From Bacillota bacterium (GTDB taxonomy: Bacteria; Bacillota; Dethiobacteria; Dethiobacterales; Dethiobacteraceae): 13,278 bases of DNA. Position 1 is the stretch's first letter. The number at the start of each line of letters is the position of its first letter. The notes under the pieces were generated by a model. It saw only the letters and a program-made list of their open reading frames with translations, searched no databases and had not been told where the DNA came from. This document shows positions 13,104 to 13,278 of the stretch, one piece after another. The position numbers and the translations under genes are program-made. The DNA lies in the NCBI GenBank assembly GCA_012800215.1, contig JAAZJT010000002.1, positions 1 through 13,278 on the forward strand, written 5' to 3'.

Positions 13104-13110
13104 GGTTGCA

Positions 13111-13278
13111 ATTTAACTTTAAGCCAAAGATGATGAAAGGGACAAAAAGCATTGGTGCTTCGGCTTCAGAGAGCTGGATGGTGGTGGAAATCCGGTGCCG
13201 AAACAATGTCTTTCTCACCCTTGAGTTGTCGTATGAACAGCCTAGAGCTTAGTAGTATTCCGACCGGCAGGGCAAGCC
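13111..13278 (+). ncRNA. T-box riboswitch leader, 5' part (cut by window edge)
   Basis: Stem I can be drawn. The base is GAAAGGGACA (13135-13144) with TGTCTTTCTC (13207-13216), one mismatch. The middle helix is TTCGGC (13159-13164) with GCCGAA (13197-13202). The AG bulge AGAGAG is at 13168-13173, and the tip helix CTGGAT/ATCCGG carries the loop GGTGGTGGAA (13180-13189) with the conserved GGTGG. The 3' side of the specifier loop is ACAA (13203-13206), so the specifier is most simply ACA (Thr), with AAC (Asn) or CAA (Gln) possible. GTAGTATTCCGACCGG (from 13252) fits the stretch leading into stem III. The UGGN T-box and the antiterminator would lie beyond the window, ahead of a tRNA-synthetase, amino-acid biosynthesis or transport gene. 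Confidence 0.75.

Noticed and set aside
12757..13218. Long minus-strand frame opposite arsC and the T-box
   Set aside because: It is a shadow of the arsC frame, has no start signal or family pattern, and crosses the promoter and T-box.
1..13278. CRISPR arrays, tRNA or rRNA genes, insertion sequences, integrase or attachment sites
   Set aside because: No regularly spaced repeats, no tRNA-like cloverleaf or rRNA sequence, and no transposase or integrase motif were found on reading both strands.

Overview
The window looks like a piece of a Bacillota chromosome, most likely from Clostridia. The evidence is purine-rich Shine-Dalgarno sites (AAGGAGG type), GTG/TTG starts, several rho-independent hairpin-plus-T terminators, a flagellar FliN tail beside a VanR/VanS-like two-component pair, and a T-box leader at the right edge. 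Species cannot be fixed from the sequence.

Layout, left to right. (1) 1-300: the C-terminal end of FliN closes a flagellar operon, followed by a strong terminator. (2) 419-5978: a five-gene module with an OmpR-type response regulator, a short histidine kinase, a MacB/LolD-type ABC ATPase, an FtsX-type permease and a secreted, membrane-anchored CARDB-like protein, ending in a terminator. A dyad in the kinase/ATPase gap suggests that the regulator controls the transporter. Two genes are damaged. The kinase lacks an internal block, including the N-box of its ATPase domain. The permease carries three indels within about 100 bases around a transmembrane helix. (3) 6043-8397: a second ABC exporter (ATPase plus large polytopic membrane protein, overlapping genes) and a terminator. 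A short His-rich reading frame sits just after the permease stop. (4) 8434-9273, minus strand: a Crp/Fnr-type regulator with a Cys/His-rich N-terminus. A perfect 19-base palindrome lies exactly in the spacer of its probable promoter. (5) 9296-10366: a small methyltransferase-like gene and a GNAT acetyltransferase that lacks its C-terminal third. (6) 10462-13063: an arsenic-type operon with ArsR repressor, ArsP-type permease, DUF2703-like Cys-rich protein, the tail of a thioredoxin-like gene, and a thioredoxin-type ArsC arsenate reductase interrupted by one in-frame TAA. (7) 13074-13278: a strong promoter and the 5' part of a T-box leader whose downstream gene lies outside the window.

Functional reading. 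The first module would sense an envelope signal and drive an MacB-like transporter with an exterior partner protein. The ars operon would repress itself through ArsR and export arsenic compounds through ArsP, but its reductase arm (thioredoxin remnant plus interrupted ArsC) appears to be decaying. Five genes in 13 kb carry lesions. This is either real decay of accessory functions or, for the single-base indels, sequence error; read-level data would decide.
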